This document shows positions 47,558 through 56,417 of a stretch of 64,000 bases of DNA, piece after piece. Below the pieces are notes generated by a model, which was given only the letters and a program-made list of their open reading frames with translations, did no database searches and was not told the DNA's origin. The position numbers and the translations under genes are program-made. Origin of the DNA: an uncultured Clostridia bacterium (GTDB lineage: Bacteria; Bacillota; Clostridia; Oscillospirales; Acutalibacteraceae); contig CAMHAH010000012.1 in the NCBI GenBank assembly GCA_946183365.1, positions 29,181 to 93,180 on the forward strand, in the 5' to 3' direction. Every line of letters begins with the position of its first letter. Positions within the stretch are counted from its first letter, which is position 1.

Positions 47558-49060
47558 TCAGACCTTTATTCCGCTCTGAGTTTTGAGGAAGGACATGACC
47601 TTTTCTTCGATGATCCTTACGCCGCCGACGATATCGCTCTCGATATTGAGGGGCAGTATCGGATCGTGGACAGAGAGCCTGAGAAGGAACCAGCCGTCGC
47701 CGCCGTCGCTGTCAAAGCTGACGCGTATACCCTCGCGGTTATCGGGGGCTATATGCCAGTCGGGCTGAGCCTGAGCGTAAGCCTCGAGCTCGTCTATGAC
47801 CCTCTGACCCGTGGTCTTGAAATCGGCGTCAGTGATCTTTATGCGTATCTCCTCAGCCTCCTTGGGCTCTTTGAGGTCGGCGAGCAGGCTCTCAAGGCTC
47901 TCGCCGTTCTTGCTGAGCTGAGCCGCCTTGATGATTATTTTTGTGCACAGATAAGCGCCGTCGTCGAGGTAATAGTTCTCCTCCATAGCGGCGTGACCCG
48001 AGGTCTCTATCGCCAGCGGAGCGCTGATACCCTGAGCCTTGAGCTCGACAGCCTTATTGATGACGTTCTTATATCCTCGGCGATAGCGGTAATGCCTGCC
48101 GCCGAGGTGCTTCTCGATAAACTCGTTGAGCCCAGTTGAGGTGATGGAGTCGGTGACTATTGTGCCGCCGGGGTTCTTCTCAAGAGCCAGGCATGAAGCG
48201 AGAGCCACAAGACGGTTGCGGTTTATCTCTTTGCCGTATTTATCAACAGCTCCGCCGCGGTCGACGTCGGTATCGAATATAACGCCTAAGTCAGCCTTGC
48301 TCTCGATAACAGCCTCGCAGATAGACTGCATAGCCGCTTCGTTCTCGGGATTGGGAACGTGATTGGGGAACATTCCGTCGGGATCAAGGTAACGTGAGCC
48401 GCTTGTGTCTGCGCCGAGAGGCTCGAGCACCTTGTCTGCATAGAAGCCGCCCGCGCCGTTGCCCGCGTCGACAACGATATGAAAGCCTTTGAGCGGGTGT
48501 TCATAGTCGTCGGCGTTGACCTCTCTCTTTATGATATCGCGCAGATGAGCGCAGTAGCGAGCCATATAGTCTATATCCTCAGCGCTGCCGCCGTCAGCCG
48601 CCGCGGGGATATCGCCGTCCTGAGCGTGCTGCAGGATAGCCTCGATATCGGGCGCGTCAAGTCCGCCGTCGCGAGTAAAGAACTTGAGACCGTTGCGGTT
48701 GAACGGGTGGTGAGACGCGGTGATCTGTACTGCCGCGTCACAGCCGAGGTCAACGGTAGTCATAAACATAGAGGGAGTAGAAGCAAGACCGCAGTTATAC
48801 ACCTTAGCTCCGGCTCGTACAAGCCGCGCGATAACGGCGTTCGCTATACGCTCGCCCGATATACGGCAGTCTCTGCCGACCGATACGGTCAGCTCGGTCG
48901 CGGGCTTGGCGGTCTTTTTCTCAACCCAGAGGATAAATCCGTCAGCCATAGCGGCTATCACCTCATCGGTGAGGTTTATATGCTCGCCCTCGACGCCCTC
49001 GGACGCTACGCCGCGTATATCTGTACCGCTCTTGAATATCCTGTATTTTTCGTTCAACAT
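47558..49060 (-). CDS. Phosphomannomutase/phosphoglucomutase
   Basis: FKSGTDIRGVASEG; TASHHPFNRNGLKFF (active-site Ser); VIFDTDVDRGGAVD; AIETSGHAAMEEN. Confidence 0.93.
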   Translation of the reverse strand: MLNEKYRIFKSGTDIRGVASEGVEGEHINLTDEVIAAMADGFILWVEKKTAKPATELTVSVGRDCRISGERIANAVIARLVRAGAKVYNCGLASTPSMFMTTVDLGCDAAVQITASHHPFNRNGLKFFTRDGGLDAPDIEAILQHAQDGDIPAAADGGSAEDIDYMARYCAHLRDIIKREVNADDYEHPLKGFHIVVDAGNGAGGFYADKVLEPLGADTSGSRYLDPDGMFPNHVPNPENEAAMQSICEAVIESKADLGVIFDTDVDRGGAVDKYGKEINRNRLVALASCLALEKNPGGTIVTDSITSTGLNEFIEKHLGGRHYRYRRGYKNVINKAVELKAQGISAPLAIETSGHAAMEENYYLDDGAYLCTKIIIKAAQLSKNGESLESLLADLKEPKEAEEIRIKITDADFKTTGQRVIDELEAYAQAQPDWHIAPDNREGIRVSFDSDGGDGWFLLRLSVHDPILPLNIESDIVGGVRIIEEKVMSFLKTQSGIKV

Positions 49061-49418
49061 GGTAAACCTCCGAAAAAACTTTTTTATTTATAGATATTGT
49101 AGCAAAAACCGCGGTATAAAGCAATAGATAAGAGCTTGACAGAGCAACAAATCGTGTGCAAAAAACAGGAAGTCTGAATAATATTAGGCAAGAAATCGCC
49201 ATAGCAAAGCCTGAAAAACACGATTTGGCGATAAATACAGTAATCACTTGAAAAGTCGGGATTTAGTGTTAAAAACTCACTAAAATTGCCGCACAAATTT
49301 CTTTCGCGTCAAAAAATCGGTCAGATATTTTATGAAATATGCACATAATTACGATGTTTGTTGTGTTAAAAATCATCAGCTATCTAGCACCTTGCACAAA
49401 GAAAATATGCTTTTGTTG

Positions 49419-49446
49419 TTGACTTTCACAAAAAACGGGATATAAT
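49419..49446 (+). promoter_or_regulatory. Sigma-A-like promoter
   Basis: TTGACT-N16-TATAAT. Confidence 0.75.
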
Positions 49447-49561
49447 AACATTGTCAAGAGAAAAACCGCTTGACTATCGGTGAGAGCCGATATTTTGGGT
49501 TAAGCCGTTTTACACGGCGGCACGGAAAAAAGAATATTCTTTGAGTAAGGAGGATGAAACT

Positions 49562-49825
49562 ATGATGACCTCTGTAATGAGTCTGCACGACATTGATGTT
49601 TCTGAGTTCCTGAACGTGCTTGACACCTGTGAAGGTAAGGTGTACCTTGTCACTAATGAGGGCGACAAGCTTAATCTTAAGAGCAAGCTCAGCCAGCTTG
49701 TAGGTCTGACAAAGCTCGTCGAGGGCGGTAAGATCACCGAGGCTTTTGTACTCTGTGACAGCCTCGCTGACGAAAGCAAGTTGTTCAGACTGAATATGTT
49801 CGGAAACGCCGAGCATACTGCTTAA
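49562..49825 (+). CDS. Small conserved-looking hypothetical protein
   Basis: MMTSVMSLHDIDVSEFLNVLDTCEGKVYLVTNEGDKLNLKSKLSQLVGLTKLVEGGKI; strong AAGGAGG RBS. Confidence 0.8.
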   Translation: MMTSVMSLHDIDVSEFLNVLDTCEGKVYLVTNEGDKLNLKSKLSQLVGLTKLVEGGKITEAFVLCDSLADESKLFRLNMFGNAEHTA

Positions 49826-49901
49826 GAGCTGATACGGAAACAGAAACCGCGATCTATTATTAATTTGCTATCCACTACTTTTTTCATGTTAATTTTAATC
49901 C

Positions 49902-49941
49902 TAAAGCGAAAGGGACGTTCTTCGGAGCGTCTCTTTTGCTT
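49902..49941 (+). terminator. Terminator hairpin
   Basis: AAAGCGAAAGGGACG-N9-CGTCTCTTTTGCTTTT. Confidence 0.7.
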
Positions 49942-50024
49942 TTCTAAATGTATAATACTTACAGAACAGACATATAATAGGTCATATATGCAATATCTAT
50001 CTCAAATATAAGGAGTATGATCAT

Positions 50025-50501
50025 ATGTCTGTAAGCACAAACTGGGAAAAAATCAAAACCTATATCGTGTCTATCCTCGTGCCGCTGGTACTGGGAGCTA
50101 TAGTGGGGCTCTTGACCTCGGGCTCGATGAACTACGATAATCTTGTAAAGCCCGTACTGGCGCCTCCCGCTCTGCTCTTCCCCATCGCGTGGAGCATACT
50201 GTACGCGCTGATGGGCATATCCTACGGTATGCTCGAGGTGCGCGGTCTGCACGATACCGACACAAGGGCGGTATACTACGCCCAGCTATTGGTGAACCTC
50301 TTATGGCCCGTACTGTTCTTTGTGCTCAAGTGGAGGCTCTTCGCGTTCATCTGGATAGTCTTGCTGGATATCCTCGTCATCATCATGGCGGTACGCTTTT
50401 ACAAGCGCCACAAGACGGCAGGTTTGCTTCAGCTTCCGTACTGCGCGTGGGTCATTTTCGCAAGTTACCTCAATCTCTCTATGTATCTGCTGAATATGTA
50501 A
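50025..50501 (+). CDS. TspO/MBR family tryptophan-rich sensory protein
   Basis: VKPVLAPPALLFPIAWSILYALMGISYGM...LLVNLLWPVLFF...YCAWVIFASYLNLSMYLLN. Confidence 0.93.
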   Translation: MSVSTNWEKIKTYIVSILVPLVLGAIVGLLTSGSMNYDNLVKPVLAPPALLFPIAWSILYALMGISYGMLEVRGLHDTDTRAVYYAQLLVNLLWPVLFFVLKWRLFAFIWIVLLDILVIIMAVRFYKRHKTAGLLQLPYCAWVIFASYLNLSMYLLNM

Positions 50502-50617
50502 GCGGCATTTGATACAGTATAAAAACTATTTAATACGAAAAAATGTGTGAATAGCTAAAAATCCGCATACAGCCGACAATATTCTTGACTTCTCCCTGTG
50601 TTTTATGGTACGATACG

Positions 50618-50703
50618 TCTCGGTCAGTTCGTAACCATCCTGACTTGGCGCGTATCAAATCCCATACCGATACGAGTGCCTAAAACAAAACTAAGGAGAC
50701 AAA
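50618..50703 (+). ncRNA. Candidate preQ1 riboswitch (class III-like)
   Basis: Immediately after a TTGACT-N18-TACGAT promoter: GTCAG-TTCGTAACCATC-CTGAC stem, GGC-CGTATC...GATACG-GCC hairpin, then ACTAAGGAGA RBS of a QueT-like gene. Class is by gene context. Confidence 0.55.
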
Positions 50704-50708
50704 AGAAT

Positions 50709-51248
50709 ATGAAAGACAAACGTATCAGGTACATCGTACAGGGTGCGGTGATCGCGGCGCTTTATGCCGCGCTTACCATAGGGCAGAATATGCTGTTGCC
50801 CGGCACAGCGTCGATGGCGGTACAATTCCGCGTAGCAGAGGTACTGACGGTACTGGCTATCTACACACCCGCGGCTATCCCGGGACTGACTGTCGGCTGT
50901 ATCATCGCCAATATCAGCTCCGTGACCGCAGGACTGGGCTTCTATGATATGGTTTTCGGCTCTATAGCAAGCCTCTTAGCGGCTCTCGCTATGTACGGGC
51001 TCCGCAACGTAAGGATCAAGAATATCCCTTTCCTCGCTCTGCTCATGCCCGCTGTCTTCAACGGCGTCATCGTCGGCTTTGAGATCGATTTCTTCTTCAT
51101 CGGAAATCTGCATTTCAATTTCGTCGACTTCCTCGTTCAGGGCGGCTTGGTCGCGTTAGGCGAGTTGGCTGTGCTGATGATCCTGGGCATCCCCTTCTGC
51201 GTCCTGCTCAATAAAAAAGGCAAGCAGATGGGCATTGTTCTCGACTGA
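50709..51248 (+). CDS. queT: QueT-like ECF transporter S component
   Basis: IVQGAVIAALYAALTIGQNMLLPGTASMAVQFRVAEVLTVLAIYTPAAIPGLTVGCIIANI; start at MKDKR. Confidence 0.85.
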   Translation: MKDKRIRYIVQGAVIAALYAALTIGQNMLLPGTASMAVQFRVAEVLTVLAIYTPAAIPGLTVGCIIANISSVTAGLGFYDMVFGSIASLLAALAMYGLRNVRIKNIPFLALLMPAVFNGVIVGFEIDFFFIGNLHFNFVDFLVQGGLVALGELAVLMILGIPFCVLLNKKGKQMGIVLD

Positions 51249-51278
51249 GACAGATATACCTTTTGATATGATATTGAG

Positions 51279-51312
51279 CTCCCGCTGCCGGTTACGCCGC
51301 GGGAGCTTTTGA
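51279..51312 (+). terminator. Rho-independent terminator
   Basis: GCTCCCGC-N13-GCGGGAGC-TTTTGATTT. Confidence 0.75.
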
Positions 51313-51496
51313 TTTATCAGCTGTATTCTCAATGCAGTTTAGTTTATCCCGATGATCACAAAAGCCCAAAATGACATAACAAACCTCAAATCTCAAAAAG
51401 CAAACGACTGAAAACAAATAAAATCAAGAAATTTAAAAATATGCTTGCATTTGTCAGCGATTTATGTTATTATATCTCTTGCAGTAAAAACTGTAT

Positions 51497-51573
51497 CCGG
51501 GTGTGGCGCAGTTTGGTAGCGCGCTTGAATGGGGTTCAAGAGGCCGCTGGTTCGACTCCAGTCACTCGGACCA
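51497..51573 (+). tRNA. tRNA-Pro (anticodon GGG)
   Basis: CCGGGTGTGGCGCAGTTTGGTAGCGCGCTTGAATGGGGTTCAAGAGGCCGCTGGTTCGACTCCAGTCACTCGGACCA; folds as a cloverleaf with encoded CCA. Confidence 0.95.
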
Positions 51574-51581
51574 CTCTTAGG

Positions 51582-51628
51582 CTCTCAAAAGTGTAGGTTT
51601 TATCCCACTTTTGAGAGTTTCTTTTTTT
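51582..51628 (+). terminator. tRNA terminator
   Basis: CTCTCAAAAGTG-N12-CACTTTTGAGAG-TTTCTTTTTTT. Confidence 0.85.
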
Positions 51629-51640
51629 GTGAATCAAAAC

Positions 51641-51696
51641 TTTTTCATTATTTTTTCATTGTTTCAGACCGTTTTTTCACGATTTTTCATTTTTCA
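51641..51696. repeat. Cluster of TGAAAAA-type iterons between tRNA and integrase
   Basis: TTTTTCA or TTTTTTCA (minus TGAAAAA) at 51641, 51651, 51672, 51683, 51690 and a shorter TTTCA at 51662. Confidence 0.65.
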
Positions 51697-52896
51697 AGCC
51701 GGCTTATCACATTTATTTCTTTGCTGATTCAGCAGATCGCTCATAACATTACAGCCAAACGCGGTGGCCTCTTTAAACTCATGAGCATAAACCGATAAGG
51801 TTACATTTCCGTTAATGTGACCGACGATGTTTGAGATCGTCGTGACGTCAACGTTGCTATGAATCAAATTAGTTACTAAGCTATGACGGAAGCTGTGCAG
51901 CGCCTTGAACTCGATCTTTTCACGCTCGCAGAAGCGTTTCAGATAGTTATACGGCTGATTTGGATGGATCGGCTTGCCGAAGTCATTGCAGAACAACCGA
52001 TCACTGTTGATCCACAAGTCACCGCACTTAGATCGATTATCCTCTTGCTGTGCTTTCAGTACCGGTAAAATATCCAGTATTTCCTGAGGCAATGTCAGAC
52101 ATCTGACGGAGCTTTTTGTTTTCGGAGTAGTGGTATAGATACCGGTATTTTTGTTTTTATACTGCGAATTACGCTGAATAAAAACAGTACCTTTATCAAA
52201 GTCAATATCTGACCACTCAACACCTAAGCACTCCCCAATACGCAAACCCAACATGATTAAAAATAGATAACAAACCCTGTATGTTAGGATCGCTCCGCGT
52301 TCTTCTAAAAGGCTAAGAAGATTGATCTCTTCTTCAAGACTATAAAACTGTCTTTCCTTTTTGGGAGTTGCAATAAAATCCAATCGATGACATGGACTGT
52401 CCTCTAACAGTTCGTTGACAATAGCATAATTAAACACATCAGAAACAAAGCAGATATAGTTTTTCTGCGACTTCTCTCTCAGCTTCTTTTTTCCATCAAG
52501 CCCATAAGCTAATGTTTTTATAAGATTTTGAATGTCTTTACGACGTATTTTTTGAATATTCAAATGACCGATACATTTATAAGTGCGATCACGAAATCCT
52601 TTATATAATTCCAACGTGGCGGTTTTCAGTTGCCCTTTATCTTCTTCTGATTCCAACCATTCATCCGCTAATTCCGCAAAATTAACTTTTCGGTCATTCT
52701 TGATATTTTTGCATTGTTTTTCAAACAATACAGCTTGTTCGCGAACCTCCTTTTCCATCTTCTTAGGTGTTGTTGCGGTAGGAACATAGGTCATAGTGTG
52801 AGTGATTTGATTATCATTAAGATCATATCCACAGCTAACCTTAATTACAAACCGCACCTCACCTTTTTTGTTTGTGGTTTTCTTGATATATGCCAT
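51694..52896 (-). CDS. int: Site-specific tyrosine recombinase/integrase
   Basis: N-terminal AP2/Arm-like region (KKGEVRFVIKVSCGYDLNDNQITHT); LLIMLGLRIGECLGVEWSDID; ALHSFRHSLVTNLIHSNVDVTTISNIVGHINGNVTLSVYAH. Confidence 0.95.
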   Translation of the reverse strand: MAYIKKTTNKKGEVRFVIKVSCGYDLNDNQITHTMTYVPTATTPKKMEKEVREQAVLFEKQCKNIKNDRKVNFAELADEWLESEEDKGQLKTATLELYKGFRDRTYKCIGHLNIQKIRRKDIQNLIKTLAYGLDGKKKLREKSQKNYICFVSDVFNYAIVNELLEDSPCHRLDFIATPKKERQFYSLEEEINLLSLLEERGAILTYRVCYLFLIMLGLRIGECLGVEWSDIDFDKGTVFIQRNSQYKNKNTGIYTTTPKTKSSVRCLTLPQEILDILPVLKAQQEDNRSKCGDLWINSDRLFCNDFGKPIHPNQPYNYLKRFCEREKIEFKALHSFRHSLVTNLIHSNVDVTTISNIVGHINGNVTLSVYAHEFKEATAFGCNVMSDLLNQQRNKCDKPA

Positions 52897-53114
52897 TAGT
52901 TCTTTTGCCCCTTTCCAAGAGAGGCAAGGATAGTATCTTTATTATAACATGATAGCACCTCTAATAGCAAATCAAGATTCACCAAAGTTTTTGATGCAAT
53001 TTGCACAGAAGGTATTGTTCCACTATTTACCATTCTTCTTAATGCCCTTAGTGATAAATCAGTATTCGGATCTATAGCCTTGATTTCTTCATAGGCCTTT
53101 GGTATGGTCCTCAT
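52896..53114 (-). CDS. Excisionase-like small HTH protein
   Basis: RTIPKAYEEIKAIDPNTDLSLRALRRMVNSGTIPSVQIASKTLVNLDLLLEVLS; directly upstream of int. Confidence 0.75.
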   Translation of the reverse strand: MRTIPKAYEEIKAIDPNTDLSLRALRRMVNSGTIPSVQIASKTLVNLDLLLEVLSCYNKDTILASLGKGQKN

Positions 53115-53235
53115 TCTGGTCAAGGGTATCATCTTCTTTGCTTAAATATTCTGAGTGTCCTGCAACGGACAAAATACACATTATTACAACTCCGATAAAG
53201 CCGCCGACGAATATGCCGCCGATAAAAGTTATCAT
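53089..53235 (-). CDS. DUF3789-like small membrane protein (48 aa)
   Basis: Own translation: MITFIGGIFVGGFIGVVIMCILSVAGHSEYLSKEDDTLDQNEDHTKGL*; GGAATGAT before ATG; overlaps the HTH start; absent from the supplied ORF track. Confidence 0.75.
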   Translation of the reverse strand: MITFIGGIFVGGFIGVVIMCILSVAGHSEYLSKEDDTLDQNEDHTKGL

Positions 53236-53253
53236 AGTATCATTCCTTTCAGA

Positions 53254-54021
53254 TCAAGATCTCTCACAGATAACCTCATAGCGAGCCTTTCCCATTCTTG
53301 CGCAGGTAATAAGAGTGAGCAGGTCTTTTCCTTTTTCTATATATAAATCGTTTGTTTCGGTCGCCGTAATCTCTTTTTTGGAGATCACACGGTAATCAAG
53401 CGTATCAAAATAGGTCGTTACGCTGACGGTATCTCCGACACTGAGACTCGGTATGTAGTCAAACACGATCATCCCGAAGTATCCGGTATGACCTGCTAAA
53501 ACGGTGTTTGTGCTCTCTCCGCCAAATGGCAGCGAGGTATTCATCAGGTGTGAGGCTCCCCACGCCATATTGCCGTCACTGGCTCCTAAGTAGATCGGAA
53601 TATTGAGATCGATAGCAGGAGCTTTCACATAACCGTATATTCCGTCATAGATACCGTAATCAGTCAGATCCAGCGCAGCGTCAGAAAAATCCACATCCAT
53701 ATCCTGACGCTCCTTCAAGGCTTCATTATAAGTAACGCTGTCCTCATACAGACGGTCTAAATCCTTTTGAAACACAACCGGATAATCGGATACAATCTGC
53801 CCACTATCGTCGATCAGATAACCGTCCTCGTTAATCACACCGTCCTCTAACGCCGCTTCACGATCTCCGTTCTGTATATCCTCGGCGGTCTCGCTAAAAT
53901 GCTCGATGATTTCATCGTTCTTTTTCTGTACCACATCTTTAGATATGTTCGGATACGCAAACAGCGCAAGACTGACAGTCACCAATAACAAAGCGACTAT
54001 CATCAACAGTTTACTTCTCAT
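53254..54021 (-). CDS. Sortase (class C-like)
   Basis: IYLGASDGNMAWGASHLMNTSLPFGGESTNTVLAGHTGYFGMIVFDYI...LLTLITCARMGKARYEV. Confidence 0.92.
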   Translation of the reverse strand: MRSKLLMIVALLLVTVSLALFAYPNISKDVVQKKNDEIIEHFSETAEDIQNGDREAALEDGVINEDGYLIDDSGQIVSDYPVVFQKDLDRLYEDSVTYNEALKERQDMDVDFSDAALDLTDYGIYDGIYGYVKAPAIDLNIPIYLGASDGNMAWGASHLMNTSLPFGGESTNTVLAGHTGYFGMIVFDYIPSLSVGDTVSVTTYFDTLDYRVISKKEITATETNDLYIEKGKDLLTLITCARMGKARYEVICERS

Positions 54022-54850
54022 GCTTCATTTCCCTTTTCATTCTTATTGCTCTCTTTATCAGGATCGAGCCGGTTATGATCACCAAAGCAATCAGCACGAC
54101 GCTGAGGGCTAAATCGACCGGCTTTCTCTGAACCGTTTCCGGCTCGGACAGTTCAGCCTTCGACGTCATGTCGCGCTCGCCGGTGACAAGCAGCCTGTGA
54201 GTGTTGAGCGCATAAGGCGTACAGGTCACAAGCGTGATCAAATCTTTATCCTTCACAGGCTGTAGGTACTCCACCTCGTCGGGCAGAACAATATTGATTT
54301 CTGTTACCTTGTAATAAAAAGTGTCCCCGAGGACGGTGACGGAAAAAGTCTCGCCGATCTCAACTTCCGATAACCTGTCAAAGAAGATTTTGCCCGGAAA
54401 GGCGGTGTGCGCCGAAATCACAGAGCGAGCAGAACTGTCGCCTATCGGAAATGCGGTACCCGCTAAGTGTACGGCGCCCTTTGTGAGCATATCTTCACTG
54501 CTGCCGTGGTAGATCGGCAGCCGGCAATCAATCGAGGGAATGTTGATCGTGCCGATCTGTCCGTCCTCCGTGATATTCAAGATACCGTTGTATCTCTCGT
54601 CGCCCGCAAAAGCCTCGGAGGAAAAGCTGTCAGAGACAACTTCATTCAAGCCACGATTATATTCCTCCGCTTCTGCGAACTGAGCTGCCTTATCCTCAAC
54701 TGATAAAGTGTCTACCGTATCGTTGTATTGCATGATCGCGCTCTCAGACAGAAGATTATTGACCCACTGCGACACGGTAGGATACATAGCAATACCTAAA
54801 GCGGCTATAAGAATGACGGAAGCCAGAATCGGTAAGATTTTGTTTTTCAT
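54011..54850 (-). CDS. Class C sortase
   Basis: INIPSIDCRLPIYHGSSEDMLTKGAVHLAGTAFPIGDSSARSVISAHTAFPGKIFFDRLSE...LITLVTCTPYALNTHRLLVTGER; C-terminal TM. Confidence 0.95.
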   Translation of the reverse strand: MKNKILPILASVILIAALGIAMYPTVSQWVNNLLSESAIMQYNDTVDTLSVEDKAAQFAEAEEYNRGLNEVVSDSFSSEAFAGDERYNGILNITEDGQIGTINIPSIDCRLPIYHGSSEDMLTKGAVHLAGTAFPIGDSSARSVISAHTAFPGKIFFDRLSEVEIGETFSVTVLGDTFYYKVTEINIVLPDEVEYLQPVKDKDLITLVTCTPYALNTHRLLVTGERDMTSKAELSEPETVQRKPVDLALSVVLIALVIITGSILIKRAIRMKREMKHEK

Positions 54851-54878
54851 AAGTCACCGTCCTCAGTATAGAAAGGAG

Positions 54879-56411
54879 TTACGCCGCCTTATCAGCGGTA
54901 TGCTTCTTCTTTTTTCTTGCCACGAAGAAGAAAATCACACCGCCCGCGACTGCAAGGATGATAGCGATAGAATAAATGATCAGGTTTCCCTGTCCGCCGG
55001 TCTGCGGCAGAACAGTCATAGAATCCTTGACGTCAACCGTAGCGAGACCGAGACTCGGGCCGCTCACGATATAAGTACCATTGTTGGGAGTGTCGCCGTA
55101 GGTAACCTTAATATCAACAGGAATGACGTCGGTATAGCGGTTGAAGCCGGTCGGCGCCTTAGTTTCCTTGATAAAATACTTGCCGCTTTCGAGCAGCATT
55201 TCCTCGTCCTTGTCATTGAAGAAAGTACAGATACCGTCGCTATCGGGGATACCGGAGGCGATTGCGTTGCTCTCTGCTTTAGCGTCATCCTCGGTCTTGT
55301 ACAGTTCAAATTCAGCGCCTTCGAGGGTGTTGCCTTCTTCATCGTACTTATGTACCTGAATGTGATAGGTATAGACATAAACCTTGTTACCGTCAACCTC
55401 TCCCTTGACGTCGTTCTTATTGGTGTAGGTGAGCTTGACAGCCTCGTTCGGATTACCGACAGGCTCGGTAGTAGCGTACTTATTCAGAACAGCGGAAAAC
55501 TTGACAGATACATGATCCGCCGCATAAAAAACTGCCTTTTGCAGATATTCCTTTTTCAGAGAAACGGTGAAGTTGGTATCTCTGTCGGCTTCGGCTGTTA
55601 CGGATACGGTGTAGTCAGAGGCCGCAAGCTCGGAAAGAGTCTTGTCCTCAGCGTCCTCGAGAGACAGATCAAAGCTGTTTTTGTTAAGGGTAAGCCCCTT
55701 TGACATAATATCGGTGATCACATAGCTGTTGAGCTTGAAGTCAAGGACGTCAACATCATTGACCGCGCCGACAATAGAGCTTTCGATCTCAAATTCAACG
55801 GTGTCGCCGATGGATACATCGGAAAAGTTTACGTTGTCACGGGTAGAATTAGTGATCTCCTTATGAATCTCAGGAGGTGTATCGTCAACCTTTTCAGCCA
55901 GATTGATGTTATCCAGCGTATAGACCCATCCGTCCTCTGCGGTATAGTACGGCAGAGCAAATGCGGAATTAGTGACCTTCTTGACGTCAGCGGGATAGTT
56001 GGTAGCTCTTACATAGTAGATACCCTGAGCAAGATTAGAGAAGGTCTTGCTTTCGCCGTCGGAATCGACCTTATAGGTGCCGATGATAGACGCGCCGGTC
56101 AGCGCGGTATCTTTATCCAGAGCGTTCAGGATCTTCGCTCTGTTGGCGTCGTCAAGGTTACCTTCCGCAACCGCGGACTTGACCGCGGCGTTGTTGACAT
56201 TGACATTGTACTTCACGGAATACGGAGTAGTCGAGGTGCTGAGATCGGCGATCTTGTAGACCGAAAACTCATAGCCGGGCTTTGAGCACTCGACAGTAAA
56301 TCCGACCTTCTCGGAGGTCGTCAGAGCAGCGTTTGCAGCGGATACATAGGGTATGGAAATTGCGATCACCATAATGATCGCAAACAACATCGTAAATATT
56401 CTCTTTTTCAT
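54879..56411 (-). CDS. LPXTG-anchored major pilin, isopeptide-forming/SpaA-like
   Basis: Signal peptide; EFEIESSIVGAVNDVDV...; SpaA/CnaB text HKYDEEGNTLEGAEFELYKTEDD...GKYFIKETKAPTGF; LPQTGGQGNLIIYSIAIILAVAGGVIFFFVARKKKK. Confidence 0.92.
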   Translation of the reverse strand: MKKRIFTMLFAIIMVIAISIPYVSAANAALTTSEKVGFTVECSKPGYEFSVYKIADLSTSTTPYSVKYNVNVNNAAVKSAVAEGNLDDANRAKILNALDKDTALTGASIIGTYKVDSDGESKTFSNLAQGIYYVRATNYPADVKKVTNSAFALPYYTAEDGWVYTLDNINLAEKVDDTPPEIHKEITNSTRDNVNFSDVSIGDTVEFEIESSIVGAVNDVDVLDFKLNSYVITDIMSKGLTLNKNSFDLSLEDAEDKTLSELAASDYTVSVTAEADRDTNFTVSLKKEYLQKAVFYAADHVSVKFSAVLNKYATTEPVGNPNEAVKLTYTNKNDVKGEVDGNKVYVYTYHIQVHKYDEEGNTLEGAEFELYKTEDDAKAESNAIASGIPDSDGICTFFNDKDEEMLLESGKYFIKETKAPTGFNRYTDVIPVDIKVTYGDTPNNGTYIVSGPSLGLATVDVKDSMTVLPQTGGQGNLIIYSIAIILAVAGGVIFFFVARKKKKHTADKAA

Positions 56412-56417
56412 TGGTTT

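Noticed and set aside
54708-55703. 331-aa plus-strand ORF across the pilus locus
   Set aside because: Antisense to the sortase and pilin genes, which have clear motifs, signal peptides and RBSs.
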